A stretch of 20,708 nt of DNA, from the IMG/VR virus record IMGVR_UViG_3300028430_000114, positions 1 through 20,708 of that record; one strand, given 5' to 3'. Origin of the DNA: a virus. The translations under genes and the position numbers were made by a program. Positions 9,978 to 18,182 of this stretch are shown in pieces (the stretch's first letter is position 1; every line of letters begins with the position of its first letter). The notes below the pieces were generated by a model, which was not told the DNA's origin, did not search any database, and worked only from the letters and a program-made list of their open reading frames with translations.

Positions 9978-12044
9978 ATGGCAACCAAAAAATTAGACAA
10001 AGACGAATACTATCAACCCACTGAGGCTGATAAAGAGTTGACTTCATTCGTTACCGACCACTGTGATAGGTGGAGAGACTACAGAAACACAAACTTCCTA
10101 CCCTCCTATCTAGAGTACGAGCGTATCTTCCGAGGAGAGTGGGCATCTGAAGACAAGACCCGTGAGTCTGAGCGTAGCCGTATCGTCACCCCTGCCACAC
10201 AACAAGCAGTTGAAACCCGCCATGCCGAAATCATGGAAGCTATCTTTGGTCAAGGCGAGTTCTTTGACATTGAAGACAACATCCGAGATGTCAACGGCAA
10301 CCCGATTGACATTGAGTTAATCAAAGTTCAACTGAATGAAGACTTCAAGAAAGACAAAATCAGAAAAGCTATCGACCAGATCGAATTGATGGCTGAAATC
10401 TATGGAACAGGCATAGGTGAGATTATTGTCAAAACTGAAAAAGAGTATGTCCCTGCCACCCAACCCATCCCCAATATGCAAGGACAGGCGGCAATTGGAG
10501 TCATGGAAAGAGACAGGATTGCAGTCAAGATCATGCCTGTTAATCCCAAGAACTTCCTCTTTGACCCCAACGGCACATCCATTGATGACTGTATGGGCGT
10601 GGCTATTGAGAAGTATGTCTCAATACACAAAGTTGTAGAAGGAATCGAGAGAGGCATCTACCGCAAAGTAGACATCACGCCCACCTACGAAGACACCGAT
10701 CTTGAACCTACCCAAGAAGTATCGCAGTACCAAGATGAGAAGGTATTGCTGTTGACCTACTACGGGTTAGTACCCCGTGAGTATTTGAACAACTTAGAGG
10801 AAAACAAGGACATTGTTGAGTTGTTTCCTGACAATTCTTATGCCGAGGACTACACCGACATGGTGGAAGCCATTGTTGTGATTGCCAACGATGGTTTATT
10901 GCTTAAGGCTGAGGAAAACCCCTACATGATGAAGGACAGACCTGTTCTGTCTTACCAAGACGATACCGTTCCCAACCGTCTTTTGGGTCGTGGCACAGTG
11001 GAAAAAGCATTCAATATGCAAAAAGCCATTGATGCACAGACCCGTAGTCACTTGGATTCACTGGCATTGACCACTTCTCCCATGATTGCGATGGATGCAA
11101 CTCGTCTTCCAAGGGGTATGAAGTTTGAGATAAAGCCTGGAAAAGCAATTCTCACCAATGGCGCACCCTCAGAGATTCTTTATCCATTCAAGTTTGGTCA
11201 AAGTGACCCCAACAACCTAGCAACTGCCAAAGAATTTGAGCGTATGTTGTTGCAAGCCACTGGAACTATAGACTCTCAGGGCATAGTTAGCCAATCTAGC
11301 CGTGATGGTGGTGGTATGTCGATGGCAGTAGCCTCCATCATCAAGAAATACAAGCGTACATTGGTGAATTTCCAAGAAGATTTCTTGATTCCATTCATCA
11401 AAAAGGCGGCTTTTCGCTATATGCAGTTTGACCCAGAGCGTTATCCCTCTGTGGACATGAATTTTGTACCTACTGCTACCTTGGGCATCATTGCTCGTGA
11501 GTATGAACAACAACAATTCATTGGTTTGTTGCAGACTTTGGGTGCTGAAACCCCTGTTTTGCCGATTTTGCTCAAAGGCATCATTGGAAACAGCAGTTTG
11601 TCTAACAGAATGGAGTTGATTGCTAAGTTAGATGAGATGATGCAACCCAATCCTGAAGCACAACAGATGGCGCAGATGCAACAACAGTTGGCGTTGCAAG
11701 CGGCACAGGCTCAAATTGCAGTTTCTACTACTCAGGCAGAGCAGAATCGTGCTGAGGCTACCAAATTGTCAGTTGAAGCGCAGTTGTTGCCTCAAGAAAT
11801 ACAGGCTAAGAACCTTTCTTCGATCACCAAGAACTTGCCTAATGAAGATGATGCTAATCAGCGTGAATTCGACAAGAGAGTTAAGATTGCTGAGTTGATG
11901 TTGAAGGAAGCAGACATCAAGAACAAGTCTAAGATTGTTGAATTGCAGATGGCAGAGAAAAACAACAAGATTTCAGGCATGGAAGAAGACTTCCTAGAAC
12001 AATTATCTCGTGAATTAGGTTCTGGACAGACAGGAATTCAATAA
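9978..12044 (+). CDS. Portal protein
   Basis: 688 residues. Starts at ATG right after the TAA of the large terminase, with GGGAG upstream. The body has portal-type sequence (WRDYRNTNFLPSYLEYERIF, RIVTPATQQAVETRHAEI, then IYGTGIGEIIVKTEKEYVP and DSLALTTSPMIAMDATR). It is long, like podoviral and P22-like portals. The final ~130 residues are Gln/Ala-rich and form a probable coiled coil (MAQMQQQLALQAAQAQIAV), as in the barrel or crown helices of large portals. Twelve copies would form the DNA entry vertex and bind the terminase. Its TAA overlaps the next ATG by one base (TAATG). Confidence 0.85.
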   Translation: MATKKLDKDEYYQPTEADKELTSFVTDHCDRWRDYRNTNFLPSYLEYERIFRGEWASEDKTRESERSRIVTPATQQAVETRHAEIMEAIFGQGEFFDIEDNIRDVNGNPIDIELIKVQLNEDFKKDKIRKAIDQIELMAEIYGTGIGEIIVKTEKEYVPATQPIPNMQGQAAIGVMERDRIAVKIMPVNPKNFLFDPNGTSIDDCMGVAIEKYVSIHKVVEGIERGIYRKVDITPTYEDTDLEPTQEVSQYQDEKVLLLTYYGLVPREYLNNLEENKDIVELFPDNSYAEDYTDMVEAIVVIANDGLLLKAEENPYMMKDRPVLSYQDDTVPNRLLGRGTVEKAFNMQKAIDAQTRSHLDSLALTTSPMIAMDATRLPRGMKFEIKPGKAILTNGAPSEILYPFKFGQSDPNNLATAKEFERMLLQATGTIDSQGIVSQSSRDGGGMSMAVASIIKKYKRTLVNFQEDFLIPFIKKAAFRYMQFDPERYPSVDMNFVPTATLGIIAREYEQQQFIGLLQTLGAETPVLPILLKGIIGNSSLSNRMELIAKLDEMMQPNPEAQQMAQMQQQLALQAAQAQIAVSTTQAEQNRAEATKLSVEAQLLPQEIQAKNLSSITKNLPNEDDANQREFDKRVKIAELMLKEADIKNKSKIVELQMAEKNNKISGMEEDFLEQLSRELGSGQTGIQ

Positions 12045-13834
12045 TGGATATTGAAAACCTAGCCAAGGAGTTAATCCTTAAAAACATGACTCCTGAACAG
12101 CAGATGGCTGTTTTGGATTCAGTGCGTCAGTCGGTTCTTCAAGCCAAAGAAGTGCAAAAGAAGAAGATTGGTGAGAATGTTGACTTGGTTGTCCAAGCCC
12201 TCAAGAAGATTGAATCTGACATTCGTTCTCGTTTTGACGATGTTGGCAATGCCATTGAAAAGCGTGTTGCTTCTATCAAAGATGGTCGTGATGGTATCAA
12301 CGGCACAGATGGAAGGGATGGCAAAGATGGAAAAGCAGGTCGAGATGGCGCAAAGGGTGATAAGGGTGACGCTGGTAAAGATGGGCGTGATGGAGTGGAT
12401 GGTGTTGATGGTGTTTCTGTTACCTCTGCTCGGATTGATTTTGACGGTAGTCTTATCATTACATTGTCTTCTGGTGTTGAACTCAATGTTGGTGAGGTTG
12501 TTGCTCCTGACCTTGCAGAACGCATCAAAGTCATTACTAATGGTGGCGGCACTTCTCAGTTTGTTCTTGATACTCTAGCTTCCCTACAGTCTCAAATTGA
12601 CAACCTGATTCCTAGCCAGACAGGTAACTCAGGAAAGTATCTGACTACAAACGGCACGGCCCTATCTTGGGCTTCTGTTGCTGGTGGATTGAGTTATCAG
12701 GGTACTTGGAATGCTTCTACGAATACACCTACATTGACAAGCAGTGTTGGTGTTAATGGCTACTATTACATTGTTTCAACTGCTGGCTCTACTAACCTAG
12801 ATGGCATTACAGATTGGCAAATTGGCGATTGGTTGCTGTTTAATGGAACAGTTTGGCAAAAGATTGACCAAAGCAACTTAGTTACTTCTGTTAATGGACA
12901 AACTGGTGCTGTATCGGTTGGAACTGTAACAAGTGTGGCGGCTACGGCTGGAACAGGAATTACTGTTACTGGTAGCCCAATTACATCAAGTGGCACTCTG
13001 ACCATTACAAACTCTGCACCAGATCAAACTGTTTCGTTAACTGCAAGCACAGGCATTTCTACTAGCGGTACTTACCCTAACTTCACGATTACCAATTCTG
13101 CTCCAGATCAAACTGTTAGCTTGACTGCAAGCACAGGTATATCAACGAGTGGCACTTACCCCAACTTCACTATCACGAATACTGCCCCTGACCAAACAGT
13201 TGCATTGACCGCTGGAACAGGTATCAGTACCTCGGGTACTTATCCCAACTTCACCATTACCAACTCAGCACCAGATCAGACTGTTGCTTTGACAGGTGCA
13301 GGGACTACCTCCATCAGTGGTACTTACCCTAACTTCACTATCACATCAAATGACCAGTATTCAGGTACTGTTACCTCAATTACTGCTGGTACTGGTTTAA
13401 CTGGTGGAACGATTACGACAAGTGGAACTGTTGCCTTAGATACTAGTGGAGTTACTGCGGCAAGCTACACAGCGGCAAACATCACTGTTGATGCTTATGG
13501 TCGAGTAACTGCCGCATCTAATGGAACTGCTGGTGCAAGTATCAGTAACGATACAAGCACATCAACCAATCTCTACCCACTGTTTGCAAATGCAACATCA
13601 GGCACACCAACTACGATTTACACTGGCAATGCTAAGTTGCTTTACAAGCCTAGCACTGGTGAATTGCAGTCAACTGTTTTGGTGGCAAGCAATGGTATTG
13701 TTGTGAATTCACAGACTGTATCTGCTGACTACACTATTGCGGCTGGAAACAATGGATTAAGTGCAGGGACTGTTTCTGTTAATTCAGGAATAACTGTCAC
13801 AGTTTCAACTGGCTCTGTGTGGACTGTGGTGTAA
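12044..13834 (+). CDS. Collagen-like tail fibre protein
   Basis: 596 residues. Residues ~1-75 are helical and probably attach to the virion. Residues 81-125 are 15 uninterrupted Gly-X-Y triplets, mostly GRD, GKD and GVD, which should form a short collagen triple helix. Residues ~130-300 are beta-rich. Residues 324-435 are four 28-residue repeats (SAPDQTVSLTASTGISTSGT and similar, then YPNFTITN). The rest is Ser/Thr/Gly-rich, fibrous sequence. This is a trimeric host-recognition or structural fibre. It lies directly after the portal, an unusual place for a fibre gene. Confidence 0.8.
   Translation: MDIENLAKELILKNMTPEQQMAVLDSVRQSVLQAKEVQKKKIGENVDLVVQALKKIESDIRSRFDDVGNAIEKRVASIKDGRDGINGTDGRDGKDGKAGRDGAKGDKGDAGKDGRDGVDGVDGVSVTSARIDFDGSLIITLSSGVELNVGEVVAPDLAERIKVITNGGGTSQFVLDTLASLQSQIDNLIPSQTGNSGKYLTTNGTALSWASVAGGLSYQGTWNASTNTPTLTSSVGVNGYYYIVSTAGSTNLDGITDWQIGDWLLFNGTVWQKIDQSNLVTSVNGQTGAVSVGTVTSVAATAGTGITVTGSPITSSGTLTITNSAPDQTVSLTASTGISTSGTYPNFTITNSAPDQTVSLTASTGISTSGTYPNFTITNTAPDQTVALTAGTGISTSGTYPNFTITNSAPDQTVALTGAGTTSISGTYPNFTITSNDQYSGTVTSITAGTGLTGGTITTSGTVALDTSGVTAASYTAANITVDAYGRVTAASNGTAGASISNDTSTSTNLYPLFANATSGTPTTIYTGNAKLLYKPSTGELQSTVLVASNGIVVNSQTVSADYTIAAGNNGLSAGTVSVNSGITVTVSTGSVWTVV
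13013..13348 (+). repeat. Four tandem 84-bp repeats inside the fibre gene
   Basis: Units begin at 13013, 13097, 13181 and 13265, each encoding 28 residues of the form xAPDQTVxLTxxTGISTSGT-YPNFTITN. Units 1 and 2 encode identical protein but differ at many synonymous sites; unit 4 is the most diverged (ALTGAGTTSISGT). The silent divergence means the protein repeat is kept by selection and is not a recent slip. Confidence 0.9.
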
Positions 13835-13843
13835 AGGAAAACA

Positions 13844-14413
13844 ATGTCACAAGTAGCAATCTCAGGCAATGCCAGCGGCACAGGTACGCTGACCATTGCC
13901 GCACCTAATACAAACAGCAATTACACGCTGACTTTGCCGACAAATACAGGCACATTGATTTCAACAAAGAGTGCAGGGACTGTGTTGCAAGTGGCGAGTA
14001 CAACTAAAACAGATACATTTCAAACCACATCAACCACATTTGTAGATTTAACAGGTTTGTCTGTTTCTATTACCCCAACAAGTACATCAAGCAAAATATG
14101 GGTAATTGTTAATACTTTTATGGGGTCAAGCGATACAGCTGGTCTTGCTGTTTTTAATTTAGTTAGAGGCTCTACAAATGTTTCACAACCTGCAACAACC
14201 CCAACATTTAATGGAACGGCTGGTGGCTTCACATCAACCGCAGATAATATTCTGCCTGTTGGATTTAATTTTTTAGATTCTCCTGCAACAACAAGTTCAA
14301 CAACATATAAAGTTCAATGCAAAATGAATTCAGGCACTTTGTCTATAAATAGAAGAAACAGCGCTGATTGTGCATTTACATCAACAATCACAGTTATGGA
14401 GATTGCGGCATGA
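13844..14413 (+). CDS. Tail fibre-like structural protein
   Basis: 189 residues, ATG 13844 with AAAGGAAAAC upstream. Begins MSQVAISGNASGTGTLTIAA, an N-terminus echoed in the fibre genes at 14682 and 15935, followed by NSNYTLTLPTNTGTL, a motif common in phage fibre and baseplate-attached proteins. The C-terminal ~130 residues look like a beta-sandwich tip domain (FVDLTGLSVSITPTSTSSKI, YKVQCKMNSGTLSINRR). No catalytic motif, so binding rather than degradation is likely. Its stop overlaps the following small gene. Confidence 0.65.
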   Translation: MSQVAISGNASGTGTLTIAAPNTNSNYTLTLPTNTGTLISTKSAGTVLQVASTTKTDTFQTTSTTFVDLTGLSVSITPTSTSSKIWVIVNTFMGSSDTAGLAVFNLVRGSTNVSQPATTPTFNGTAGGFTSTADNILPVGFNFLDSPATTSSTTYKVQCKMNSGTLSINRRNSADCAFTSTITVMEIAA

Positions 14414-14685
14414 ATTACAAAGCAATTTACGCACTTTATTCAAATGTTGTCACTATTGACGATGGTACAGGTGCTTTTGATGCCCAAGGCAACAAAGTCG
14501 AAATTGACATGGATGCAGTCAATGCTTGGGTTGATCCCAACGCATACAAAGCCAAACGAGCATCAGAATACCCACCAATCACAGACTACCTTGATGGTGT
14601 AGTCAAAGGCGATCAGACGCAGATTGACAAGTACATCGCTGATTGCTTGGCAGTCAAAGCTAAATATCCCAAGGTGACTACATGA
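14410..14685 (+). CDS. Small fibre-associated protein (possible assembly factor)
   Basis: 91 residues from ATG 14410, which overlaps the preceding TGA and has GGAGATTGC upstream; an earlier frame start at 14368 lies inside the fibre gene. Sequence: MNYKAIYALYSNVVTIDDG, then KRASEYPPITDYLDGVVKGD and IADCLAVKAKYPK. Proteins with the YPPITDYLDG-VKGD pattern follow fibre genes in many marine and freshwater phages, in my recollection, and are suspected fibre-assembly factors or baseplate parts. No experiment known to me proves this. Confidence 0.6.
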   Translation: MNYKAIYALYSNVVTIDDGTGAFDAQGNKVEIDMDAVNAWVDPNAYKAKRASEYPPITDYLDGVVKGDQTQIDKYIADCLAVKAKYPKVTT

Positions 14686-15773
14686 CCATAGCGATTTCGG
14701 GCACAACAGGCATCACCCTTGATGGGCAGTTCAATTCTGCGTCATCAATGGGCTTCAAGAACCGCATCATCAATGGTGCAATGGTGATTGACCAGAGGAA
14801 TGCGGGGGCGAGTGTTACTCCTGCAACTGGTGCTTATACGCTTGATCGTTGGGCGGTTGAGATGAGTCAGGCATCAAAGTTTTCTGTACAGCAAAACGCT
14901 GGCAGTGTCACTCCTCCAACGGGTTTTAAGAACTATTTAGGCGCTACTTCTTTATCTGCGTATACAGTTGGGGCATCCGAATATTTTGTAATTGGGCAAG
15001 CAATAGAAGGATACAACATAGCTGATTTAGCGTTTGGTACGGCTGATGCGGCTACTGTTACTTTGTCATTTTGGGTGCGTAGTTCGTTGACAGGAACATT
15101 TGGTGGCACTGTGTTGAACAGCGGCGCTTCCCGTAATTATGTTTTCAGCTATACCATAAATGCGGCAAATACTTGGGAGCAAAAAACAGTAACTATTACA
15201 GGTGATACATCTGGCACATGGTTAACAACTAACGGTGCTGGACTTTTTGTGCGCTTTAGCATTGGCGCAGGGTCATCAGTTACAGGAACGGCTGGCTCAT
15301 GGTCAGGCACAACATATCGTTCTGTTACTGGTCAAACATCAGTAGTCGGAACAAACGGTGCTACTTTCTACATCACAGGCGTTCAACTGGAAAAAGGCTC
15401 AACAGCAACGAGCTTTGATTACAGACCTTACTCTACCGAACTAAGCCTTTGCCAGCGTTACTATTACCAAGTTGCGGCTGGTAGTTCTGCTTACACTCAA
15501 TTTGGTGCTGGTAGAGCATTTAGCACTACTGGCGGTAATGGAATTGTGCAGTTTCCAATTCCTATGCGAACCGCCCCTACTTTTGCGTTTTTAGGTGTTG
15601 TTGGTAACTATGACTTTAGCCCTACTGCAATCGCTAGTGGTGCTGTTCCATCTACTAATACGCACATGACTGTTGGATATACATTTTCATCGATTACAAG
15701 TGGTTCAATGTTTGTGCTTGGTCAAAACAATACTTCAACCCCATGTGGATTTACTTTTAGTGCGGAGTTATAA
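14682..15773 (+). CDS. Tail fibre protein with carbohydrate-binding-like domain
   Basis: 363 residues, ATG overlapping the previous TGA. The N-terminal ~25 residues (MTIAISGTTGITLDGQF) match the other fibre starts. MGFKNRIINGAMVIDQRNAG and YTLDRWAVEMSQ form the well-known start of a phage lectin-like beta-sandwich domain, ending with TFYITGVQLEKGSTATSFDY. The final ~110 residues (LCQRYYYQVAAGSSAYTQFG onward) form a separate receptor-tip domain. Likely role: binding cell-surface glycan. No enzymatic motif. Confidence 0.75.
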   Translation: MTIAISGTTGITLDGQFNSASSMGFKNRIINGAMVIDQRNAGASVTPATGAYTLDRWAVEMSQASKFSVQQNAGSVTPPTGFKNYLGATSLSAYTVGASEYFVIGQAIEGYNIADLAFGTADAATVTLSFWVRSSLTGTFGGTVLNSGASRNYVFSYTINAANTWEQKTVTITGDTSGTWLTTNGAGLFVRFSIGAGSSVTGTAGSWSGTTYRSVTGQTSVVGTNGATFYITGVQLEKGSTATSFDYRPYSTELSLCQRYYYQVAAGSSAYTQFGAGRAFSTTGGNGIVQFPIPMRTAPTFAFLGVVGNYDFSPTAIASGAVPSTNTHMTVGYTFSSITSGSMFVLGQNNTSTPCGFTFSAEL

Positions 15774-15938
15774 ATGTATAAATTATTTAAAGAAAATTAT
15801 ACTAGTTACGAAGCAGTTATTCGTTTATCAGATAACGCATTCATCCCATTCGACCCCGCCAACACAGACTACCAAGCCTACCTTGCATGGCTTGCAGAGG
15901 GCAACACACCAGAACCAGCAGATGAGGTGACAGAATGA
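15774..15938 (+). CDS. 54-residue fibre-associated protein
   Basis: ATG 15774 directly follows the TAA of the fibre gene, with GGAG ten bases upstream; TGA overlaps the next ATG. Sequence: [20 protein letters not shown], then [20 protein letters not shown] and [14 protein letters not shown]. The [24 protein letters not shown] pattern recurs in tailed phages as a small protein behind fibre genes, or as a C-terminal domain of related proteins. Role unknown; probably fibre assembly. Confidence 0.7.
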   Translation: MYKLFKENYTSYEAVIRLSDNAFIPFDPANTDYQAYLAWLAEGNTPEPADEVTE

Positions 15939-16468
15939 CTCTAATTCTTTCCGGCACAGACGGACTCTCAGATGTTGACGGTTCTGCCGCAACCCCTGCT
16001 ATAAGGGGAACAGATGCAAACACAGGTATTTTCTTTCCTGCCGCTGACACCATTGCTTTCTCTGAGGGTGGCGTGGAATCTATGCGACTCGACTCTAGTG
16101 CCAATCTGCAATTTAACTCAGGCTACGGCTCTGTTGCTACTGCTTATGGTTGTCGTGCTTGGGTGAACTTCAATGGCACAGGTACTGTGGCTATTCGTGC
16201 AAGTGGTAATGTGTCGAGTATCACGGATAACGGCACAGGTGATTACACAATCAACTTTACTACTGCAATGAGTGATGCAAATTACTCTGCTACTTTAACA
16301 ATGGACGACCAAGGCGGTAGTGTAAGAGGTGGCTCTGCTATAAACATAAAAAGTGGAGTTGCTCCGACAACCTCCGCAATAAGAATTTCAACTTTTTTTG
16401 GATCAACAGCTGCATCTGACGGCAATGTAGTTGATGCTTTATACGCTAATGTAGCAATCTTCCGCTGA
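15935..16468 (+). CDS. Tail fibre-like structural protein
   Basis: 177 residues, ATG overlapping the preceding stop. The N-terminal ~55 residues ([35 protein letters not shown], then [19 protein letters not shown]) are the typical fibre/tailspike module with TGIFFPA. The remaining ~120 residues ([40 protein letters not shown]) form the short tip module seen in many phage fibres. Third fibre gene in a row to use the ISG/LSG start. Probably trimeric; likely host binding. Confidence 0.7.
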   Translation: MTLILSGTDGLSDVDGSAATPAIRGTDANTGIFFPAADTIAFSEGGVESMRLDSSANLQFNSGYGSVATAYGCRAWVNFNGTGTVAIRASGNVSSITDNGTGDYTINFTTAMSDANYSATLTMDDQGGSVRGGSAINIKSGVAPTTSAIRISTFFGSTAASDGNVVDALYANVAIFR

Positions 16469-16477
16469 AGGACAATC

Positions 16478-16681
16478 ATGAACTCAAGGATAATTTACCC
16501 AACAGACGATGGTGTTGCAATCATCATTCCCGCCGCTGAGTGCGGTTTAACCATTGAGGAAATTGCCGCCAAAGATGTTCCTACTGGCAAGCCCTACAAA
16601 ATTGTGGATGTCGCTGACATTCCAACAGACCGCACATTTCGGAATGCGTGGCAGGCTGACTTTACCGAGGTGACCCAATGA
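16478..16681 (+). CDS. 67-residue fibre-associated protein
   Basis: ATG 16478 with AAGGACAATC upstream. Sequence: MNSRIIYPTDDGVAIIIPAA, then ECGLTIEEIAAKDVPTGKPY and FRNAWQADF. The RIIYPTDDGVAII start and FRNAW-ADF end define a small protein found after phage fibre genes, in my recollection; role unproved. It ends in ATGA, coupling it to the next gene. Confidence 0.65.
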   Translation: MNSRIIYPTDDGVAIIIPAAECGLTIEEIAAKDVPTGKPYKIVDVADIPTDRTFRNAWQADFTEVTQ

Positions 16682-16899
16682 TTACCATCAACATTGACAA
16701 AGCCAAAGCCATTGCTCACGACAAGCGCAGAGAAGCACGAACGCTTGAATTTGCGCCTTTGGACATCAAAGCAACCATTCCATCTGAAGCAACAGCGGCA
16801 GAAGCGGCAAGGCAAGCTGTGCGTGATAAATACGCCACCATGCAGACTGCCATTGATGCGGCAACAACTGCTGACGCAATAAAAGCGGCTATGCCATGA
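16678..16899 (+). CDS. 73-residue fibre-associated protein
   Basis: ATG overlaps the previous stop. MITINIDKAKAIAHDKRREA and FAPLDIKATIP are followed by an Ala-rich helical tail (AAEAARQAVRDKYATM, DAATTADAIKAAM). The IDKAK-IAHDKRR-AR-EFAPLD motif is typical of small phage proteins partnered with the preceding FRNAW protein. The helical, charged nature suits a chaperone or a small tail component. Function not established. Confidence 0.65.
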   Translation: MITINIDKAKAIAHDKRREARTLEFAPLDIKATIPSEATAAEAARQAVRDKYATMQTAIDAATTADAIKAAMP

Positions 16900-17135
16900 G
16901 TCCTGACCTACAAAAGTATTACGAATCCCGATTTGAGATGATGGGGAATCAGGGTTGGAAGGATTTAATTATTGATATTGACAATATGATAGAGTCACTC
17001 AATAATATAAGCGTAATTCCTGATGAAAAGACCTTGCAGTTCCGCAAAGGAGAACTTTCCATCTTGACTTGGCTGAAAACCTTGAGAGAGGTCAGCGAAC
17101 GAGCCTACGAGGAATTGAATGAAAAGAATGTTTGA
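16896..17135 (+). CDS. Unknown helical protein
   Basis: 79 residues, ATG overlapping the preceding stop (ATGA). Sequence MSPDLQKYYESRFEMMGNQG, WKDLIIDIDNMIESLNN, then RKGELSILTWLKTLREVSER. It is acidic and almost all helical, with KGELSILTWL resembling small phage proteins found between portal and scaffold genes. It overlaps the next gene by 17 bases. A head-completion or assembly role is only a guess from position. Confidence 0.6.
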   Translation: MSPDLQKYYESRFEMMGNQGWKDLIIDIDNMIESLNNISVIPDEKTLQFRKGELSILTWLKTLREVSERAYEELNEKNV

Positions 17136-17346
17136 ATTTGCCTGTGAAAACGGGCATAAAACCGAAAGACTCTGTGATTATGAGACGCAGAGTTTTAGGT
17201 GCGAATGCGGAGAAACAGCCAACCGCATACTCAGTGCGCCAGCCTTTAGGTTGGAGGGGTGGTCTGGAGCATTTCCATCAGCGCATGGAAGGTTCGAGAA
17301 AAGCCATCTTGACAAACTAAAGTCTGAACGCAAGCAAAACTCATAA
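17119..17346 (+). CDS. FmdB-like zinc-ribbon protein
   Basis: 75 residues. ATG 17119 has GAGG six bases upstream; an ATG at 17128 is possible. MFEFACENGHKTERL and FRCECGETANRILSAPAFRL follow the FmdB-type zinc-ribbon layout (Cys9/His13 and Cys28/Cys30), though the first pair is CxxxH instead of CxxC. The C-terminal part (WSGAFPSAHGRFEKSHLDKL) is polar. Zinc-ribbon proteins of this kind occur just before scaffold genes in a number of phages; role unknown. Confidence 0.65.
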   Translation: MKRMFEFACENGHKTERLCDYETQSFRCECGETANRILSAPAFRLEGWSGAFPSAHGRFEKSHLDKLKSERKQNS

Positions 17347-17403
17347 GCAGAAATGCCGAGTTTAATGTCCTAAAACCGATTTACGGCAGGAAAAGGAAAA
17401 AAT

Positions 17404-18153
17404 ATGTCGATTGTTGACAATGATGACCAGACGCTAAGTGAGTTAGAAGCAGTTGAGAGCAAGAAGCAACAGACTGAACTTCAGGACTTGCCCGAGAAAT
17501 ACAGGCAAAAAACCCTTGAAGAAGTGGTCAAGATGCACCAAGAGGCTGAGAAAGTCATTTCTCGCCAAGGCAATGAGGTTGCAGAGGTTCGCAAACTGGC
17601 AGATGAACTGATTAAGCAAAATCTATCGTCTAAACAAGAGACTATTGAAAAAGAGCCAGAAGTAGACTTTTTTGAGAATCCTAAAGAGGCGGTTCGTAAA
17701 ACTGTTGATAACCATCCTGATGTTTTGGCGGCTAGACAAGCCAGTCAAGACTTCAAAAAGATGCAGATTCAGCAAAAGCTGGCGCAAGAACACCCTGATT
17801 TCGGTCAGATTGTTCAAGACTCAGACTTTGTGGATTGGGTGAAATCTTCACCTGTTCGCATTGGTTTGTACGCAAAAGCAGATGGTGAATTCGATTACGA
17901 CAGTGCCAACGAATTGTTGACTACTTACAAACAGTTGAAGGGCGTTAAGGCAAAGCAGACATCTGACGCAGGGGAAACTCAGCGCAAGTCAAGCCTTAAA
18001 GCCGCAAGTGTTGATGTGGGTGGCACAGGGGAATCTGGAAAAAGAGTTTACCGAAGGGCTGATCTAATTCGGCTGAAGATGACTGACCCTGCTCGTTACG
18101 AAGCCTTGAGTGATGAAATTTACCAAGCGTATTCCGAGGGCAGAGTCAAATGA
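17404..18153 (+). CDS. Scaffolding protein
   Basis: 249 residues, ATG 17404 after AAAAGGAAAAAAT. Highly charged and helical: SELEAVESKKQQTELQDLPE, YRQKTLEEVVKMHQEAEKVI, then a long coiled coil (VAEVRKLADELIKQ), LAQEHPDFGQIVQDSDFVDW in the middle and a basic C-terminus (KRVYRRADLIRLKM) that would bind capsid. Composition, size and position just before the major capsid gene are those of podoviral scaffolding proteins, which guide procapsid assembly and leave before or during packaging. Confidence 0.8.
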   Translation: MSIVDNDDQTLSELEAVESKKQQTELQDLPEKYRQKTLEEVVKMHQEAEKVISRQGNEVAEVRKLADELIKQNLSSKQETIEKEPEVDFFENPKEAVRKTVDNHPDVLAARQASQDFKKMQIQQKLAQEHPDFGQIVQDSDFVDWVKSSPVRIGLYAKADGEFDYDSANELLTTYKQLKGVKAKQTSDAGETQRKSSLKAASVDVGGTGESGKRVYRRADLIRLKMTDPARYEALSDEIYQAYSEGRVK

Positions 18154-18182
18154 CTTAACTAATCGTTTTTTGGAGATTTAAC

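Noticed and set aside
12139-12552. A 137-codon minus-strand frame rich in Pro-Ser
   Set aside because: It is the antisense reading of the Gly-X-Y collagen segment, which explains the repeated PS pattern.
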